Made by a program: the position numbers and the translations under genes. From NCBI GenBank assembly GCA_003520925.1, contig DOTV01000225.1:1-10096 (forward strand): a stretch of 10,096 bases of DNA. Reading direction: 5' to 3'. Every line of letters starts with the position of its first letter. Within the stretch, counting starts at the first letter, position 1. Positions 7,308 to 10,096 of this stretch are shown here, in pieces. The notes below the pieces were generated by a model. It did not search any database, was not told the origin of the DNA, and saw only the letters and a list, made by a program, of their open reading frames with translations. The DNA comes from Bacteroidales bacterium. GTDB lineage: Bacteria; Bacteroidota; Bacteroidia; Bacteroidales; VadinHA17.

Positions 7308-7376
7308 CCCCTAAATCCCCCGGGGGGGACTTATAGATTTTCCCCGGTACTAAAGCCTCCCTCGGGGGGTTGGGGG
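7308..7376. repeat. Second GC-rich inverted repeat at convergent junction
   Basis: It lies between the stop of the DLH-family gene (7293) and the stop of the maturase gene (7406). The arms are about 7308-7330 and 7353-7376. The left arm contains five C (7317-7321) directly against seven G (7322-7328). The right arm ends six G, TT, five G, T (7364-7377), the same order as GGGGGTTGGGGGT in the copy at 514-579. The reverse complement of the right arm resembles the left arm. The two copies share layout and G/C runs but differ in loops and several bases. A role as bidirectional terminator is inferred from the setting. Confidence 0.72.
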
Positions 7377-7405
7377 TAAATCAAACTATAAAGCTGCTAT
7401 TTCTT

Positions 7406-8545
7406 TCAGACTTGCTTCCCGGAAACAGCCGCAACTGCCTCAACGAATGGCCGGCAATGGTTGAAAAATGCTTTATAACCGCTGCAAAGGTAATTTAATC
7501 CGGATTCACCATCAGGTGTTGCAATAAATCTGTTTTTCGGACACTCCCCGTTACACATGGCTTTAACCTCGCATTCAATGCAATAACGGGGCAATGTTAG
7601 AGATTTGGCATGGCCGAAAACTTTTTGTTTTTCACCGTCAAGAAAGTCAGCAACTGAACCATTCTTAATATTGCCGATCAGATAATCGTTGTTCACAAAA
7701 TGATCGCATGAATAGAAATCACCATTTCGCTCCACCACTGGCACTCCACCGCAATTCTCCCTGAAGATACACAGGGTATGCTCCTGATTAAATGCTGTTC
7801 TGGCGGCTTCCTCAAATATCTGGATCTTTATTTCACCGATATCCCTTTCAATCCATTCATCAAAGACAGAAATCAGGAACCTGCCAAATTCCAGGGAAGG
7901 AACTGTAGCCCGGCTGACACCTGATTTTGCTCCGTGACGTCTTTCAACAAGAGGCAGAAAAGTAATATAACCTGCTCCAAGTTCTTTGAAGAAATTATAA
8001 ATTATCAGCGGGAACCTGACATTATATGAGTTTACAACACACAGGATCTCACTTTTAATTCTGTACCTGGTGAGTATCTCATATCCTCTTAAAACCTCAT
8101 GAAGTGAGGACCTGCCATCGGAGGTGGTCCTGAACCTGTTATGCATTTCGCCCGGGCCGTCAATGCTTATACCGACAAGAAAATTGTTTTCGGCAAAGAA
8201 CCAGCCCCACTTGTTATCAATCAGTGTTCCGTTTGTCTGTACTCCGTTTAGTATTTCTACTCCTGAAGGCTTATGCTTATTCTGAAGGGTGACTACTTTT
8301 CTGAAAAAATCAATACCTGCCATTAACGGTTCCCCTCCATGCCAAGAAAAGAATATAGTCTCATCAGTTGTCGCTTCAATGTGCTGGACAATGTATTTTT
8401 CTAGAATATCTTCATTCATGATTAAAGGTTCCTCCGGCAGACGCAGGTTCTTTTTATCAAGGTAATAACAGTACCTGCATCTGAGATTGCAGAGAGCTCC
8501 CACAGGTTTAACAAATACCTGGAATTCACGTGATTCTTTTTCCAT
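7406..8545 (-). CDS. Anaerobic sulfatase-maturating enzyme (radical SAM/SPASM)
   Basis: Cytoplasmic radical SAM enzyme that oxidises the active-site Cys or Ser of type I sulfatases to formylglycine under anaerobic conditions. The 379 residues open with FVKPVGALCNLRCRYCYY, whose Cys19, Cys23 and Cys26 bind the SAM cluster; GGEP (70-73) follows. The SPASM region has Cys259, 265, 280, 322, 325, 331, 335 and 354. From memory of the Clostridium perfringens enzyme (Cys255, 261, 276, 317, 320, 326, 330, 348), the spacing is almost identical, which predicts two auxiliary 4Fe-4S clusters. Asp281, right after Cys280 in SCDHFV, matches its proposed catalytic base Asp277. All key residues are present, so it should be active. 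The start at 8545 lies 10 bases after the rRNA methyltransferase gene, suggesting co-transcription. No sulfatase is encoded in the window. Other peptide-modifying SPASM enzymes are alternatives, but the full cysteine pattern favours anSME. Confidence 0.9.
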   Translation of the reverse strand: MEKESREFQVFVKPVGALCNLRCRYCYYLDKKNLRLPEEPLIMNEDILEKYIVQHIEATTDETIFFSWHGGEPLMAGIDFFRKVVTLQNKHKPSGVEILNGVQTNGTLIDNKWGWFFAENNFLVGISIDGPGEMHNRFRTTSDGRSSLHEVLRGYEILTRYRIKSEILCVVNSYNVRFPLIIYNFFKELGAGYITFLPLVERRHGAKSGVSRATVPSLEFGRFLISVFDEWIERDIGEIKIQIFEEAARTAFNQEHTLCIFRENCGGVPVVERNGDFYSCDHFVNNDYLIGNIKNGSVADFLDGEKQKVFGHAKSLTLPRYCIECEVKAMCNGECPKNRFIATPDGESGLNYLCSGYKAFFNHCRPFVEAVAAVSGKQV

Positions 8546-8555
8546 TATTAAGGAA

Positions 8556-9941
8556 TCAATTATCCCACAAAATAATATCTTTTACGCCGGGTTTCGTAAT
8601 ACTCATCCTGATCCTCCATTCAACCGGATAATAATTGTTTATCCTGCTTCCGATATTATTGCAAAATCCCAGGCCGACATCTTCATATTCCGCAACTATC
8701 CAGCCCTTTGAAACATCAGGTGGCCTTAGTGTATCACGTCTCAGGTACGAAATAGCCTGATCGTATTCAAGTCCCCATCTGTCAAAGGCATCCCTTCGCA
8801 AACCCTCAGAAAGCGACAACTCATGAGCCGGGATAAAACCATTCTTTTTAACAGAGCAGATTCTTATCCCAGGCCTTATCAGTTTAAGTCTGCTCTCAAT
8901 CATAGTGTAGTCTTCATGGCTGGCCGGACTATAATAGATCTCATCTCCCAACCTGAAAATTTTATCGGGAGTAAAATTAGTCCATTCCTTTACAATCGCC
9001 AGATCTGAACGTTGAAGCTCCTTTCCCTGATTTCTCCTGGCCACCGGATTCTTTCTTGCTGAAAACCCGGTTTTCCTGATCACCGACACAAACAACCCTT
9101 CTCCTTTTATCCTGCCAGGGTAAAATCCATAGCCTTTTATACCCTGATGATCAATTTCTGTAATTCCAGCATATTCCGAAACGTCAAGTTCAACACATTT
9201 GGCCTGATGGCTGCTTACCAGCCACTTAATGTTCGCTTCGTTTTCTCCCGGGTTAAACGTGCAGGTACTGTAAATAAGAATGCCGTCTTCCTTCAGCGCA
9301 GGCCAGATATCTGTCAATATCCTCCTTTGTCTTTCCGAACAATGATTTGTATTTTCCTCCGACCATTCATTTACTGCAACAGTATTCCTGAACATACCTT
9401 CGCCTGAACATGGAGCATCGACAAGTATTAAATCAAAAAAGCCTTCCAGCCCGGAAAAAGCTGAAGGATCGCTCTGTGTCACCATTGAATTTGAAGCGCC
9501 CCATTTTGTAATGTTCTCAGCAAGAACCGATGCCCTTGTCCTTATCACTTCGTTTGAAACCAGGAGTCCGTTTGACCCTAACAGCGAAGCCAGATGTGTA
9601 CTCTTCCCGCCCGGAGCTCCGCACAGGTCCAGCACCCTGATATAAGCGTTGCCATCACCGGTGACCTGCTTAAAAATCTGTTCCAGAAACATCCCTGATG
9701 CTTCCTGCGGGTAATAGCATCCTGCATGAAACAGCGGATCGAGGGTAAAAGATGGCCTTGAACCGAGCCAGTACCCTGTGGTACACCAGGGCACTGATTT
9801 TGAAGAATGAGGTTTCCGGCTCCATTTGGAATCATTTATTCTGATACTTACCGGTGATGCTTCTTTTAATGAATGCAGAAGTCCATCTGCATCAATGTAT
9901 TCCTGGGTTCTGATCCTTTGTATGAAGCGGTCCGGAAACAT
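8556..9941 (-). CDS. rsmF: RsmF/NOL1-NOP2-Sun family rRNA (cytosine-C5) methyltransferase
   Basis: Transfers a methyl group from S-adenosylmethionine to carbon 5 of a cytosine in RNA, in this family usually 16S rRNA. The 461 residues show an N-terminal RsmF-type segment (about 1-95, with SPVSIRIN at 29-36), then the Rossmann methyltransferase core: SAM motif DLCGAPGGKS (105-114), motif IV DAPCSGEGMF (175-184) with Cys178, and motif VI YSTCTFNPGENE (224-235) with nucleophile Cys227. Both cysteines required for m5C chemistry and release are present. Residues about 315-455 match the C-terminal PUA-like RNA-binding part seen in RsmF-type proteins. Length is normal for Bacteroidota members. It sits 8 bases after a permease gene and 10 bases before the sulfatase maturase gene. 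The family is certain; the exact target (C1407 in E. coli RsmF) is assumed by homology only. Confidence 0.92.
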   Translation of the reverse strand: MFPDRFIQRIRTQEYIDADGLLHSLKEASPVSIRINDSKWSRKPHSSKSVPWCTTGYWLGSRPSFTLDPLFHAGCYYPQEASGMFLEQIFKQVTGDGNAYIRVLDLCGAPGGKSTHLASLLGSNGLLVSNEVIRTRASVLAENITKWGASNSMVTQSDPSAFSGLEGFFDLILVDAPCSGEGMFRNTVAVNEWSEENTNHCSERQRRILTDIWPALKEDGILIYSTCTFNPGENEANIKWLVSSHQAKCVELDVSEYAGITEIDHQGIKGYGFYPGRIKGEGLFVSVIRKTGFSARKNPVARRNQGKELQRSDLAIVKEWTNFTPDKIFRLGDEIYYSPASHEDYTMIESRLKLIRPGIRICSVKKNGFIPAHELSLSEGLRRDAFDRWGLEYDQAISYLRRDTLRPPDVSKGWIVAEYEDVGLGFCNNIGSRINNYYPVEWRIRMSITKPGVKDIILWDN

Positions 9942-9949
9942 TGTTAATT

Positions 9950-10096
9950 CTACTCAGGCGTTTCATCGCCATATGTCTGATCCGGTTTGCGTGAAAATTT
10001 CTTCCAGATATAGTACACTGGTATGCCAAGAACAACCAGGATTAAACCCGGGAATGTATAGTTTGGTTTATAGATCAACAGAATGACCATTATGAA
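9950..10096 (-). CDS. Amino-acid permease (APC superfamily), C-terminal fragment; 5' end outside window
   Basis: The minus strand is open from the window's right edge to a TAG at 9950-9952, giving the last 48 residues of a membrane protein. They comprise a hydrophobic run (FIMVILLIY, 1-9), the linker KPNYT, a second hydrophobic helix around FPGLILVVLGIPVYYIW (15-31), then a charged cytoplasmic tail (KKFSRKPDQ...DETPE). The pattern of a short Pro/Asn/Tyr linker, W/F-PGL, then LGIPVYY-W at the very end is typical of the last transmembrane helix of LAT/APC-type amino-acid transporters. Substrate cannot be told from this fragment. Its stop lies 8 bases before the rsmF start, so the two are probably co-transcribed from a promoter outside the window. 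Confidence 0.7.
   Translation of the reverse strand, partial: FIMVILLIYKPNYTFPGLILVVLGIPVYYIWKKFSRKPDQTYGDETPE

Noticed and set aside
9826..10086. Plus-strand open frame across the right end
   Set aside because: It lies antisense over the start of rsmF and the permease C-terminus, and its translation shows no family features.
1..10096. tRNA, rRNA, CRISPR array, insertion sequence or prophage
   Set aside because: No cloverleaf, spaced direct repeats, transposase, integrase or phage genes were seen on either strand.

Overview
The window looks like chromosomal DNA from an anaerobic or facultatively anaerobic member of the Bacteroidota (Bacteroidales/Marinilabiliales-like). The evidence is lipoprotein-type and PorT-type envelope proteins, a Bacteroides-like PHP-domain phosphodiesterase, an oxygen-sensitive anaerobic sulfatase maturase, promoters resembling the Bacteroidota pattern TTTG-N19/20-TAnnTTTG, and no strong Shine-Dalgarno sites at the starts examined. 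Genus cannot be read from the sequence. Gene density is high: eight protein genes (two cut by the window edges), no RNA genes, no mobile elements, no CRISPR, and no gene-free stretch longer than about 165 bases.

Layout. Left edge to 513 (+): C-terminal part of a PHP-domain (Sb-PDE-like) phosphodiesterase. 514-586: GC-rich nested palindrome at a convergent gene junction. 587-3823 (-): lipoprotein LacZ-type GH2 beta-galactosidase, 17 bases downstream of a PorT-like outer-membrane beta-barrel gene (3841-4524, -). 4596-6272 (-): formate-tetrahydrofolate ligase (fhs). 6273-6435: divergent promoter region. 6436-7293 (+): Tat-exported dienelactone-hydrolase-family protein. 7294-7405: second GC-rich palindrome, again at a convergent junction. 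7406-10096 (-): tightly spaced run of an amino-acid permease (only its C-terminus is present), an RsmF-type rRNA m5C methyltransferase and an anaerobic sulfatase-maturating radical SAM enzyme, with gaps of 8 and 10 bases.

How the genes fit together. The beta-barrel and GH2 genes probably form a two-gene envelope/glycan unit, but no SusC/SusD pair, sensor or sulfatase is present, so this is not a classical polysaccharide utilization locus. The maturase implies sulfatases elsewhere in the genome, and with the beta-galactosidase it suggests use of (sulfated) galactose-containing glycans; that link is inference. Fhs supplies 10-formyl-THF for one-carbon metabolism. The rest looks like ordinary housekeeping.

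I did not find a convincing new multi-gene system. The least ordinary signals are the paired palindromic elements found only at the two convergent junctions, a perfect 22-base palindrome inside the hydrolase gene, and the permease/rRNA-methylase/sulfatase-maturase gene order.
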